Assembly (NCBI RefSeq): GCF_008831285.2
Contig: NC_045142.1
Coordinates: 21,579,354 to 21,643,353, forward strand
Origin: Nymphaea colorata
Taxonomy: Eukaryota; Streptophyta; Magnoliopsida; Nymphaeales; Nymphaeaceae
Length of the DNA: 64,000 nucleotides
Reading direction: 5' to 3'
Shown here: positions 25,026 to 35,897 of the stretch, piece after piece
How positions within the stretch are numbered: the stretch's first letter is position 1
Layout of the letters: the number at the start of each line of letters is the position of its first letter
Notes under the pieces: model-generated
The model's database searches: none
Told to the model about the DNA's origin: nothing
The model's input: the letters and a program-made list of their open reading frames with translations, nothing else
Position numbers and translations under genes: made by a program

Positions 25026-28000
25026 TATATATTATATATATATATATATATATATTATGCACACGTTATCCCTCCAAATGAAAATTTTAATGAGGGATCA
25101 CATGGCCTATGAATCATGATGATTAATGGCTGGGTTTCTTTACGTAGGGAGATTGAAAACTGGTTTCTAATCTCCTCTACCGCTCTTGATCAATTAAAAT
25201 AAAAAAAACACAACTAAAATGACTTTTAAATTAAAGGAAATAAGAGAACACTCAAGCTGGTTCATCTTTAATTTTACCATGCAAAGGTGGATCACTTTAT
25301 AAGAATGTGTCCGTCCATAATTGGCATTTATATTATATATACTATAGCAAACCTCTTTCTCACGTGGAAATCACTGATTCATGCATGCATCATGCGTTGA
25401 TATATACATTTGATTCGTGGCTTTTTCTTTAGTTGGACATCATTTTCAACCATGAAAATATGAAAATAAATCCTTCCATGAGTGCTGGAATTAAAAATAA
25501 ATAGCAAGAAACTGAAATAGAAGAAAAATGGATTGGAATTACTTACTTTATGGTCGGTCTGATGCTTGATCTTCTTCTTTGTTTTCTAATTCAAGCAATC
25601 CTAAGCAAGAATCCAAACTTGGATTCAAGCTTAGCAAAGTAAGAAGAAGAATGGCTTGTTGGAATTTGCAGTGGGGAAGAGAGAGCTTCTCACCATGAAA
25701 ACCTAAGTAAGGGTTCACTTAAGCAACCTAACTTGGCAAAATCGGTAAAGAGAATAGGGGAAGGTGAAGAAGGAAATGAGAGAGAGGGAAGGGGGCTTGG
25801 ATGATTTTTTTTTTCTTCTCCTTGGCTTTTCCTTCTAGCTCATTGCTGCAGCAATTTGATGAAGACCTCAAAAATACTAAGCTCTAAATGTTATTGAATT
25901 ATAACAATTGAATTTAAATTTGAATAAATTTTGAAAAATTTATTAAATTTGGCTTAAAAGGGTATTTTCGTCCATAATTTGATTGAAAATGGATCTCAAT
26001 TGAATCAAAATTTGGTTTTAAATAATGAATTTCAATTTTTTGATTTATATATTTGACAAATTAAAATGTACATTTTCCTTTCATAAAATCCCAATTTAAG
26101 TTCTGAAATCTCAATTTGATTATAGAAGGGCACAATTGTCTAAATTAGTCAAATTTGACCAAATAACCAAAGTCGAAGCTCATCTGCAAGCTGATATTGA
26201 TTTGATTGAGATAATTTGATGAATTTGAGTTAGGAATGATCTTGATTGAGCTAAATTGTACTTTGACTGAGTAAAGTAACTGTGAAGAGATATTTTTGAA
26301 AGAAGAAGTGCGTAACCCTTGGGGGCTTTTGACCACATGACCTAGGTGGCACTACATGTGGGTCCCACACATCATTCTAGACCGAATTTGATGTAATTCC
26401 CAGATTTAAATCAAAATTTGAATTTTGCAATCGGATATGGATTTCAAATGACATTGGTAATTGGATTGGGATTTCAAATTCTAATTTGAATCCAGTTTGG
26501 ACTCATAATCCTATGTTAGGATTCGTGTCACGAGTCAAATTCATGATTTGAATTTAAATTGTTCTTTAGATTCGAAATTTGCTTTGAAATTGCATTTTTT
26601 CGTATTTTTTTTGTAAAATTTTGACATTGCTCCAATTCTGATGTTGAAAATTTTGAGTTTTTAACATCGAGTCCAGCCATGAATATAATCCAACACTTAG
26701 AAATGAATTGTTTATTATTGGAACAAAAGTTCTATACTTTTGTCACCTATAAGTACAACGGGGTTTTATTTGGTCATAATTGTGTGTTCGTGGTTATTGT
26801 AGGTTTAGCTCTCTCCTCCCTCCCCCCACCCTCTTGTGGATCTAAATGTTAGAATATTAGAAATGACACATTTGGTATATCTTTCAATATCATTTCTCTT
26901 AGTCTGACCACATTCAATCAGTTTGAGGTTTCTTCTGTGTGAAACTGTTCTCATAATAATGCCCTGTTAATTCTTTTCAAATATGATGTTCAAGTTCTAT
27001 TTGATTTGAAAGGTGGTGTTGCAAGGAACAATAGAGGGCATCTTGGATTATCTTGGAAGAGCAGTGGGTAATGGTGTGGATACATATAAGTAGTTTGTAG
27101 TGTCACAAAGAACATGATAAATTAAATTGTCATTTAAAACTTAAAAAAACGTGTTTTTTTGAAAAAAAGTGTGTTTTTTTTTAAAACGTTAAAACAAAAA
27201 AACACACGTTTAACAAAAAAATGAACGTTAAAACATTTTTTCATTTTTTCCAATGCCAAACGTTTTTTTCATTTTCTAGTTTTTATTTGTTGCAAATCTA
27301 CTTATCTTTTGATGTTTGTGTTATTAGTTTCTCATTCATTTTATTTTTCCTATTTTTTGTTTTCTTAATTTTATGAAAATTTACTATATTTTTCCCTTTT
27401 CTTTCAAGGTTTCCATTTTATATCCAAGAAAACCCTTGCCGTTTAAAACTCCGAAATGTTATTTGTGAGTATGGTAGTTTGGCAGCATTGCTACACTTTT
27501 TTTTTTACACACAAGTCCTAATTTGACATTTGGTTTCTTCAAAGTTGTCAAAGACTCAAAAGGTGACATATTATTTGAAGTGATAGTGACATTAGTTCTC
27601 TATTTATTTATGTATACACATAGCTATTTGTTTACGTATTTATATCTATCTTTTAATTCACGTTTATTTCTATTTTTATACACATGCTATAGTGGTCATC
27701 CTCCATAATGTCTCTACCATCTTTTACGAGTCACCTTTCTAATAGTGTGTCTTGTAAGTAATTGCTAAGTCAAAGAGAATATCAAGGGTTTTTAGTAGGT
27801 GCAGTTACAAATCATTCTACATTTCAAGCATGTTTTCTAACCATAGCTTCTGCTCGTTGTGTTTTGCATACCTTTCGTAGATTAATTCATTTGGGTCCTC
27901 GAAAAAGGTTTTAGTAGATTGTGGTTAACCTATATAATCTTATAACACTCTCATACAATCTATAATAAGCCTTTCAATATGGTTTCGAATCTGATATTTG

Positions 28001-28098
28001 GTCTCTTCTCTCTCTCCCGTGTTTTCCATGATGGCCAATACCGTTATATGATAATTGTACTAATTTTTTTAATATAGGCTTTGGATATGGTTTTGCAG
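23947..28098. other. AT-rich intergenic region without supported genes
   Basis: No protein-coding exon with recognisable homology. 23950-24050 contains a short duplicated CTCTCATAATCTCTCAAAG sequence. A (TA)n-rich tract fills about 24968-25057. 25600-25860 has a purine-rich stretch (GAGAGAGGGAAGGGGG) followed by a T-rich segment. 25880-26700 is rich in AAATTTGAATT-type words and may be the decayed end of a large LTR element, but no LTR pair can be shown. The frame at 27523-27708 is too short and low-complexity to call. Confidence 0.4.
27110..27420. repeat. AT-rich repeat, inverted relative to 57120-57430
   Basis: Contains homopolymer-flanked ACGTGTTTTTTT and AAACACACGTTT segments, then TTTGTTGCAAATCTACTTATC and GATGTTTGTGTTATTAGTTTCTC. 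The reverse complement of the same series (GAGAAACCAATATCACAAACATC, GATTTGCAACAAAT, AACACGTTTTTTT) occurs at about 57210-57400. It is a dispersed AT-rich repeat of unknown class. Confidence 0.6.
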
Positions 28099-28148
28099 AT
28101 TTCTCTATATATGAGATGGCTGCACATCATCCAGCATTCAAAGCTTTA
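28099..28148 (+). pseudogene. Possible exon of unidentified gene (upstream)
   Basis: A 50-nt segment is bounded by TTTTGCAG and GTAAGA, good acceptor and donor sequences. It is open in a frame reading SIYEMAAHHPAFKAL. A second open segment, bounded by TTGCTACAG and AAG|GTACAT, is at about 28570-28662, but its phase does not join the first cleanly. Either could be exons of the gene whose 3' end is at 28960-29313, or chance. Confidence 0.25.
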
Positions 28149-28959
28149 GTAAGACCCACTCTCTTTGATCCATTCCACATACTTTGTATGAATGAACATA
28201 TTTATTTGAAAATCAATGGAATCTACTTATTTATTTAGAATTTTATGACCTTGTACTTTTTGATATGCACCTTGTACTGAACAACTTCAAGGCTTTCCTC
28301 CTGCAACACATGGCTAAGATGATTATTCATAGTCTTATTACTATGTAGCACTACTATGGATGTAAGAATTCCTCTTTGCTAATGTTTGTGCCCTAATTGC
28401 TGCTCATGGAGCGTCGAAGATCTGTTGGGCTTATAGCTTTTATACTGCACATTGCCTTCTTGCTGTTTTTAGTAACCTTACTTGGCCTACTTAATCCTTT
28501 CTCTCGATTTTATCTTGGTATATCTTCTATTGGGTTAATGCTGATTTTATTTCTAGAATGTTGCTACAGGGGGCCAATGCACTCAACAAGTAGAATGTAG
28601 TGGTGAAATTATAAATATTATTCTTAAGACTGATGGCACAGCTATAGCTATTGGAAACAAGGTACATGTCACAGGTGTAATCTACTTAGTACAGTTGTTG
28701 AAACACATAGTTGCTGTTTGAGACATGGTGCACTTGCAAAGAGCTGCCTCTCTTTAATGTAACAATATATATTCTCATGATTTGTTTTGTAAACTACTTT
28801 GCTTCTAATACCTTAAGACTGTAACAGTTTGAATTTCCAAATTTCCTCCTTTTCTTGTAGTTTCATTAGTATCAAGTCACTTTAGGAACTTGCATTTTGT
28901 CCCTTGATGGCATGAAGCTGGTATTGACTTAGTTGATCAAGAGATAATTTCTTTTCTAG

Positions 28960-29313
28960 AGAACATCTAGGTCATCTCATCAGAACTGAACTAGTTATGG
29001 TCCCATCAGGCACTGCAGATGTGGACATCAGGAAGGAGCGGAGGGTTAATCAGGATCTAGACTTGGTGGGCATGATCGATTCACAGAAGCTTGTCCTTTC
29101 TAAGGTGCATACTAGATTAGTTTCTTCCTCTGGTAGAAGCTTGTCCTGTCTATCTGGTTAGCTTCTTTATGCCGAAAACTGATGTATTCTTTGATCTTGT
29201 AGAAAGAAGTTAATGTGGAAATCAAGAAGCTTACTGCCCGGGCGACATTGTTGAAGGAAACCCTTGCTTGGATTACATCAAATACGTCATTTTTCCATGG
29301 TTGGGAAGTTTGA
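28960..29313 (+). CDS. Putative 3' end of an unidentified host gene (two exons)
   Basis: Two segments join in frame. 28960-29104 (after TTTTCTAG, ending AAG|GTGCAT) reads through a polar stretch containing TELVMVPSGTADVDIRKERR and VNQDLDLVGMIDSQK. 29203-29313 (after GATCTTGTAG) continues KEVNVEIKKLTARATLLKET and ends with a stop at 29311-29313. Together this is about 84 residues, charged and probably helical, without stops and with intron phases that match. I do not recognise the family. The upstream exons are uncertain. A Copia element begins only about 140 bp downstream, so the gene may be truncated or its 3' UTR interrupted. It could equally be a recently dead fragment. Confidence 0.35.
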
Positions 29314-29455
29314 AGTAGAACAGGAGGAAAGAATGGTGGAAACAAGTAAATTTTAATGATTCCTTCTTTTATAAATACAATTCTTAATTCAGACTTGGTA
29401 GGGATGTCTAATCTGAATCTGTCATTTTTATCCATGTAAATTTTCAGATTTATAT

Positions 29456-29570
29456 TGATAGACTGAGATTTAATCAAAGAAGAAGATGATAGAGAGAAAA
29501 GAGGCTGCACCAGTTTTACATGGTTCGGCTTTCCAGCCTACGTCCATGAGCAAGAGAAACCAATGTTTTT
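29456..29570 (-). repeat. Copia element 1, partial 3' LTR
   Basis: 115 bp matching 32489-32603 (TGATAGACTGAGATTTAAT through CAAGAGAAACCAA). The upstream part of the LTR, polypurine tract, RNase H and RT end are missing; coding sequence for RT (minus strand, up to the YALDIS region) abuts it at 29571. Confidence 0.85.
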
Positions 29571-30552
29571 GAGATATCTAATGCATACTTTCTTTGACAT
29601 AGCAAGATACCTTTATGAGATTGAGCAACTTCAATGCCAAGAAAGTATTTGAGTTTTCCCAAATCCTTTATGTCGAATGTTTTTTTCAAATGCATCGTTT
29701 CCAGCCACGACTATGTCGTCCACGTAAATTAGAACAACAGTGATGTTCTCTCCAAGTTTTTTAACAAATAAACTATTGTCTGTGTGACATTTGTGGTACC
29801 CTGTTTTTTCCAATGCCTTACCCAACTTTATGTACCAGGGTCTAGGAGATTGTTTCAAGCCATATATGGCTTTATTTAATTTGCAGACTCTTCCTTTCCT
29901 TTCATCTGGATGACCGGGAGGTAAAGTCACAAATTTCTTCATTGAGTTTTCCTTGTAAAAAGGTGTTTTTGACATCTACATGATGAAGACATCAATTCAA
30001 GTTGCAAGCAATAGAGTGAAACATTCTCAATGAATTCATCTTTGCGATAGGTGCAAATGTTTCTTCATAACCCAACCCTTTTGTCCGCGTGAACCCCTTA
30101 GCCACTAGACGAGCCTTGTATCTGTCCAAGGTGCAATCGCTTTTGTATTTTACTCTATAATGTCATTTGCACCCCACTATGCTTGTGCTCTTTGGAGGAA
30201 TGACAACTTCCCAAGTTTTGTTTCACCTTAGAGCTTCTAGCTCTTTGTTCATAGCCTTCCTCCAATTAAGATCACCTTAAGCCTAATGAAAGGACTTGGG
30301 CTCCTAAATCCTATCAAGATTTCTAGTAAACTTGGCAGGGTAGTCAGAAATTTGATTGTACGACACATACTTGCTGATTGGATAAGTTTCATAATCAACT
30401 AGGCGTGAAGGAGCTCGCCTAATTCTTTTTGATCTTCTGATAAGTGTTGGCTTGTTCTCTACATCTTCAATAGTTGTTGCAAGTTCATGATCATTTGTGG
30501 GGCACTCATTCTCAACATGAGTCTCATTATTAGCTTCATGTGCATCAGCCAC
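29571..30552 (-). pseudogene. Copia reverse transcriptase (RVT_2), element 1
   Basis: Upstream part at 30304-30552 carries the post-integrase signature RRSKRIRRAPSRLVDYE. Minus-strand translation then continues through degraded WRKAMNKELEAL and NKTWEVV segments. The polymerase palm is open at 29631-29975, with KGRVCKLNKAIYGLKQSPRPWY followed by the catalytic YVDDIVVAG (Copia polymerases have YVDDM/I). Frames change at about 29975 and 29640. The last recognisable part is the ALDIS segment at about 29580, after which the sequence passes into LTR. It would copy element RNA into DNA; it is dead here. Confidence 0.85.
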
Positions 30553-30565
30553 AGACTTATTTTTA

Positions 30566-31440
30566 ATGCATATTGAGTTTCAATCATTTTATAAAAGGTT
30601 TAAAAGTGAGAGAGCACTTTAGACTTATTTTTCATAAAATAGACCCATGTAGACTTAGAAAAATCATCAATAAACAGCACATAGTAACAAAATCTATCCA
30701 TAGAATCAATAGGCATAGGGCCCCAAACATAAGAGTGTATCAAATCAAATGGTGTTTGGATAATGGAATCAAATAAAGTAAATTTAGGTCTAGTCATTCT
30801 AGCAAATTTGCATATTCCACACTCTCTACAATTGAAGCACAGATTAGGAAATAAGTAATCTAAAAATCTAGAAGATGGATGACCCATTCTTTGATGCCAG
30901 ATATTTCCATCGTTGACATGATTTACATTCAGTGCATGATTCATGGTTCTTATTTGATTGAGTCCATTGACAAGTTGTCCTTCACCAATCATCTTCTGAG
31001 TCATTCGATCCTGAAAAATGACATTAATATCAGAAAATGCTACATTGCAATTTAACTCCTTAGTCATTTTTGCAACCGATAGAAGATTGGTAGTAAGCTT
31101 AGGCATAACAAGCACCTTGCTAGTGTAACTTGTGTTAAAAAAATCTATGTTACCTAATCCTTTCACAGTTATAGGAGTGTCGTTGGCAGTGGCAAGAGGA
31201 CCAATATCTCTAGAATGAACATATGAACTTAAGAAAGAAGATTTATTGGCCATGTGATCTGTGGCCCCTGAGTCAACTACCCATTGCAAATCCTTACCCT
31301 CAATGTTATTAACCATAGTAAGGGTCGTACCTATTTTGCTTGTACCTTTGCCGCCTAATGTAATTGAGATGCCGGCTGTCCTTTGAACTTGAAGATCTTT
31401 TATCATTTCAGCCAGTTTATCCAGCATGATTTGGTTTTCC
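30566..31440 (-). pseudogene. Copia protease and truncated integrase, element 1
   Basis: Open from 31427 to 30600. The retroviral-type aspartic protease motif is WVVDSGATDHMANKSSF. The GAG-pre-integrase zinc finger is IWHQRMGHPSSRF...CREC-CKFARM. The integrase core then starts with FDLIHSYVWGPMPIDSM, where the first catalytic Asp of the usual HSDVWGP is Tyr. After VLSHF there is a stop, then FYKMIETQYALKI, and the frame jumps straight to the post-integrase region at 30552. The second Asp and the Glu of the DDE triad are therefore deleted. Confidence 0.85.
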
Positions 31441-31442
31441 GA

Positions 31443-32424
31443 TCAGGAGATGGCTGGATTCACTTGGCTAGAGTTGCTTTCCCTTTTGTCTTGACTGCGA
31501 CCCATGCTTCTATAGGCTGAATTCTGCCTTTTGTCTAGTTTCCCATGAAGGAACCAGCAAGAGTCTCGAGAATGACCATTCCTCTTGCAATGAGTACATT
31601 TAACTTTTCTAGAGTCCTCACATTTGTGTTTAATAGACCTCTCATTGTTGGTGACATGGGCACTATTGCTTGTTGTAAAGGTCATTTTGTCTTCATTATG
31701 TGTCTCTTGACAACCATCAGCCAGCATACCCATAGCCTTATGCCGACTCTTCATGCATAAGCAAGGAAAAAACAGAAGCTAGAGAAGGCAGTTCGTGAGC
31801 CATAAGTATTTGACTACATTGCTACTCAGAATCATTAGGCAGTCCGGCTAGAATTTCAAAGATACTCTCCTGTTCACGTTGACGTTTGGCCTGAGTAAGA
31901 TCTGAAGTCAATGATATATAAATATTCATTTCATCCCAAATTGCTTTAGAAGTACCAAGGTACTCACTAATAGATGACATCCCCTTTTTCAAGCTGCCCT
32001 TCTTTTGTGCTAGTTGATACATACGGGCCGTATTATACTGCTCACCGTAACAATCTTTGGCACCTTTCCAAACTTCTTTTGCGGTTTCTAAGAAGGTGAA
32101 ACTGGCTGCGATCTTGGGCTTCATAGATTTTATGAGCCAAGATGCTATAGTGTCATTGGTGGACCTCCATTCCTTGTATTTTGGATCGTTAATGGGTGGT
32201 TTCTTGGTACTACCATCAATATAATCTAACTTGGATTTCCCACTAGGAAATCATGTAACAGCCTTAGACCAAACCAAGTAGTTGAAATCATCGAGCAACG
32301 TACGAGTAATTTTGAGATTGGGGTTACCTTGTTCATGAACGTCAATCTTGTGCATTGATCCATCGCTGGTTTGAATGATGGTGGCTTCACCGTTGTCATT
32401 CCTTGTTTCCCTTTCTTGTTCCAT
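31443..32424 (-). pseudogene. Copia Gag, element 1
   Basis: Start ATG at 32424 reads MEQERETRNDN. The segment DDFNYLVWSKAV (DUF4219-like) precedes an in-frame stop at about 32254. The UBN2-type Gag core is at 31822-32124 (EYLGTSKAIWDEMNIY, QESIFEILAGLPN). The nucleocapsid zinc knuckle CTHCKRNGHSRDSC (CX2CX4HX4C intact) is at about 31575-31620. The frame is broken near 31800. Confidence 0.85.
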
Positions 32425-32476
32425 AATGAATCACTGCTTGAAGCTCGAAGTTTTTGCCTTAGAAGATCTTTTTACC

Positions 32477-32488
32477 GCTCTGATACCA
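32477..32488 (-). other. Primer binding site, Copia element 1
   Basis: The minus strand reads TGGTATCAGAGC immediately inside the LTR end (...TCTATCA). This is the standard initiator-Met-tRNA PBS of plant Copia elements and marks the 5' end of the internal region. Confidence 0.9.
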
Positions 32489-32700
32489 TGATAGACTGAG
32501 ATTTAATGAAAGATAAGGATGATAGAGAGAAAAGAGGCTGCACCAGTTTTACGTGGTTTGGCTTTGCAGCCTGCATCCACAAGCAAGAGAAACCAACGTT
32601 TTTTATTTTGATAATAATTTTGCCAATACAATCAGTCATGCCCTTATACATCAAGAGAGTATTAAGGAAGGGAGGAGAGCGTGAGGCACTTCCATAAATA
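32489..32700 (-). repeat. Copia element 1, 5' LTR (outer end uncertain)
   Basis: The first 115 bp match the 3' LTR fragment. Because that fragment is truncated, the outer boundary cannot be fixed by LTR comparison. A minus-strand TGTATAAGG near 32645 may be the LTR TATA box. No convincing 5-bp target duplication was found. Confidence 0.55.
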
Positions 32701-32863
32701 AGTAGTACGTTGGTTTATGACCATTGCCCAATTTACTTGTTGAGTGGAGACCAATTGTGTTAATTGATCTTTGGAGAAGGTTGCTGTTCTAACCTATATT
32801 GATTTGCAACAGTTTTCTCAACATGGGCACATCATTGGATAAAAGCTGGGAATGACCTGCCCC

Positions 32864-33157
32864 TAGGCCTCGACATCTGGCCGGCACCCGACCCCCGAAA
32901 CCCGAGCTTGGGCCCGACTTAATGCCCAAAACCCGAGGTTGGGCTCGACCCGATTAAAAATATATATATTTTAAATATAAAATAAAAATTTTTAAATACA
33001 AAACACATTTTTAATAATGATATATATATTATTATTAAATAAAAATAATATAAAAAATTAATCAGGCTGAATTGGGCCCCATCAGGCCGACCTGGGCTGG
33101 TCTTTCAGGCCCAGTATCAAGCCAAGTACCAGGTACCCGGGCCCGATGCCCAGGCTT
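32864..33157. mobile_element. Diverged hAT-like miniature element
   Basis: About 294 bp with GC-rich ends and an AT-rich middle (32955-33060). The left end reads TAGGCCTCGACATCTGGCCG. The right end, reverse-complemented, reads AAGCCTGGGCATCGGGCCCG. Both resemble the intact element at 44588-44947 (TAGGCCTGGGCATCGGGCCG). Candidate target duplications CCTGCCCC and CCTGTCCT are imperfect and the right one is offset by one or two bases. There are no coding sequences. Confidence 0.5.
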
Positions 33158-33932
33158 CCCTGTCCTTGCACTTCTAAAACATCGGCAGGTGATCTGAGGC
33201 TACTGGCAATGACCATTAGCCTAGCCAAAAGTTTTTTGCTACACTACAAAGGACAAGGGCGAGTCTTGGTTTTGCGAGGGGATGAGTATTGGCAATGGAA
33301 ATAGGGTTATTGATCATTGCCAATAGCTTGTTTTGTTGTTGTGGTTGTATTTGTTCACTAGGGATCTGAGCTTGTGGGCTGGTGTGGCTAATTGCCCACA
33401 CCAGCTATAATGTTTTTTTTTTTACAATCAAGAATATAATTTAGTGAAGATCGTATGACCCTTGAACAGAACGTTTTTTGTTATTTGTGCCCTCTTGATG
33501 TTTCACATACTAAATAAATATATAATTTACATACATAACAGCTGGTGCAACACATTTTCTATGTAGTAAACAAATGACAACGAGGATACATAACAATGAA
33601 TTTTAATTATATAAAAGAAACGAGTGCAATAGGTTTCTTGAGATACTGGCTTTTCATTTTTCAGTTCTACTTTCTCACCTTCTTTTCCTTCCTTCATAAC
33701 TGTCTTCTGCTTTAAAGATTAGTGGGATCTTAAGGAGAGAAAATTACCCTGAAAAACCAGTCTAAAAATGAAGCTGAATGGACTGGACGTCCTGTATACC
33801 AGTGTCCTGTTCTTATGGACTATGGTGTTCTTTGTCCAGAGTTTTGATGGTCATAAAACAAAACACCATGCCCCTTTTGTCTGACATTTGTCTTTCTTAT
33901 GTTTTACCTGTTTGTTCTGTCTGTCCTAATGA

Positions 33933-33933
<1 letters not shown>
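33158..33933. other. Intergenic DNA, no supported gene
   Basis: AT-rich, no exon structure. 33370-33410 (GGCTGGTGTGGCTAATTGCCCACACCAGC) resembles 58740-58770, suggesting another small shared repeat. Confidence 0.4.

Positions 33934-34024
<91 letters not shown>
33934..34024. repeat. (CT)n then (TA)n compound microsatellite
   Basis: CT dinucleotides fill 33934-33962 and TA dinucleotides 33963-34024. Confidence 0.95.
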
Positions 34025-34026
<2 letters not shown>

Positions 34027-34139
34027 ACGACAATCAAACAACCTCTAAGGAATTGTTTGACGAATGGGATGCTTTATGAATCAGCTCAAAACTTTGGAAT
34101 AGATTTATGAAACACTCACAAGTGTATCAACTGCCAAAC

Positions 34140-34870
34140 GACCACTAAAGAATATGTTAAAATGAATATGTTAAAATGTCTATGCTTTTTACCAGTTTGT
34201 CATTGGAAGCCTTCAAAACAAAAATATTGAAATGTTGTCACTTTAACATTGCTTGGATTGCAGAAAACGGTGCAGCAACACAAAAATATGCATGCAATCC
34301 CCTATAAATGATGCCCGAACTGCTTACATGACTAGCTACTGTCCTCAGCCACTATGAGTCTTTCCCTGGCAAAGTGTTGCAATGTTAGTGTCTAGAAATC
34401 AGTGATATAGACAATGGATTAATTACTGTCAATGTATATTTAATAACCTATTTTATATCTCAATAAAACGAGGGGATCCCTCTGTTGTTTCCCAGCGAAA
34501 AATTACCTATTTGATGTCACGAGCAGTGGCACACCAATTACATTATTATACTTGAATATATGTTAGTTACTCGAATAGTGTATATGTTAAACTTAGAACA
34601 CAATAACTCTTTAATTTGAAATGAACTTTAGGTACATGTTGGGTCGAGAGTCTATGCTTAAACCCTTGAAAGTAAGCTGTTATGGTGTTGTGCCAAATGT
34701 TTTGCCAAATGTTCATGTTGCCAAGCCACCCTTAAAAGTGTAGAGGAAATGATGGATGCTTAACAGTCTAATGGACGACGAGTGAGTGCAGACCATTTGC
34801 TCTGGACATCTTCCCCCAATGAAAAGAATGCTAGGAGTTAGGCTGGCTACATTTAACACGAAATAATTCA
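34140..34870 (+). repeat. Dispersed repeat family, relic 2
   Basis: Same-orientation relic of the family at 1980-3450 and 15770-16080. Shared elements include TGTCTAGAAATCAGTGATATAGACAATGGATTAA, the CGAGGGGATCCCTC segment, GCAGCGAAAAATTACCTATTTGA-like sequence, and the later GATGGATGCTTAACAG...CCCCCAATGAAAA block that corresponds to 3325-3405. Non-coding. Confidence 0.65.
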
Positions 34871-35390
34871 ATAAGATATGCAGAAAAGAAACAAGGATGG
34901 TTAGGGAAAGGAATGCTAGGAGTTAGGCTTGTTACCTTTAACATGAAATTATTCAATACGGTATGCATAGAATGCAATGACCAGAACATAAAACACAAGA
35001 ATTCTTTTTTATGCGAAATTATCAAACATGCCCCATGTTTTACCATCCCAAAAGCTTATGCTTCCAAGCCCAGAGAACTCTGCCACCTGCCATCTACTTC
35101 TCTGCATGTGAATAGGAAAACCTATTTCTCATTGTAATCAAGCACATAATCATACCCTTTATTCTGTCAAACACATCATCAATGCAACATAGTTCAGCAA
35201 AAAACTCTAAAAAACTCACAGAAGAAAAAGGGGCTATGCCACAAAGCAGCAGAGAGAAAGAGAGGGAGATCGAGAAGACCTGTAAACCTTGTGGAAGGTA
35301 ACAGGAGGAGGTATCAAACAGTCCCTCAAGAGCAGTGAATATGAGTGTTGATGGTGACTGAGGCAGCAGCGGCGTGAGAAAGAAGCAGCA

Positions 35391-35897
35391 GTGATTTCTG
35401 GCGTGTTTCAGTCGGGCAAAATCAGTTGGGAGGAGGAAGAAGAAGAACAACGACAAGGGGAAGAACAAAGGAAGGCCGGGGTACCTGGCGTGAAGGTGGG
35501 AGCAGGAGCTGCAGCAAGAGCAAGAGGGACGACTGATGCATCTGAGGCAGCAGCAGCAAGAGAAGGGGAAAGGCGACGGATGCGTCTGAGGCAGCAGGAG
35601 CGAGAGAAGGCAGCAGCAGTGATTTCTGGGAGGTTTTATTTGGGAAAAATCAGTTGGGAGGAGGAGGAAGAAGAACAACAACAAGGAGGAGGAGGAAGAA
35701 GAACAACAACAAGGAGAAGAAGAAAGGAAGGTCGAAGGGGTACCTGGCATGAAGGGGTACCTGGCGTGAAGGCGGGAGCAGGAGCTGCAGCAAGAGCGAG
35801 AGGGACGACGGATGCGTCTGAGGCAGCAGCAGTGAGAGAAGGGGAAAGGTGATGGATGCGTCTGAGGCAGCAGCCGGCGAGAGAAGGCAGCAGCAGC
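35391..35897. repeat. Tandem 228-bp purine-rich/GC-rich repeat (two units, second expanded)
   Basis: Units start at GTGATTTCTG (35391 and 35619). Each carries AATCAGTTGGGAGGAGG, a GAAGAAGAACAAC run, GGTACCTGGCGTGAAGG, GGAGCAGGAGCTGCAGCAAGAG and GATGCGTCTGAGGCAGCAG. Unit 2 has extra internal copies of the GAGGAGGAAGAAGAACAAC and GGTACCTGGC modules. Six-frame translation gives only Ser/Cys/Leu- or Glu-rich low-complexity frames (for example 35094-35927 minus), which I do not regard as genes. The region is markedly GC-richer than its surroundings. Confidence 0.85.

Larger units (their letters stand above)
29456..32700 (-). mobile_element. Copia-type LTR retrotransposon, internally deleted (element 1)
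   Basis: Minus-strand order: 5' LTR fragment (from 32489 upward; outer end not determined), PBS 32477-32488, gag from 32424, protease, integrase N-terminal part, chain break, C-terminal pre-RT region, reverse transcriptase to 29571, then directly a 115-bp piece of 3' LTR (29456-29570). The gag-protease-integrase-RT order is diagnostic of Copia (Ty1/copia) rather than Gypsy. At least two internal deletions have removed the integrase core and the RT C-terminus plus RNase H. Stops also occur. It cannot move by itself. Confidence 0.9.
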
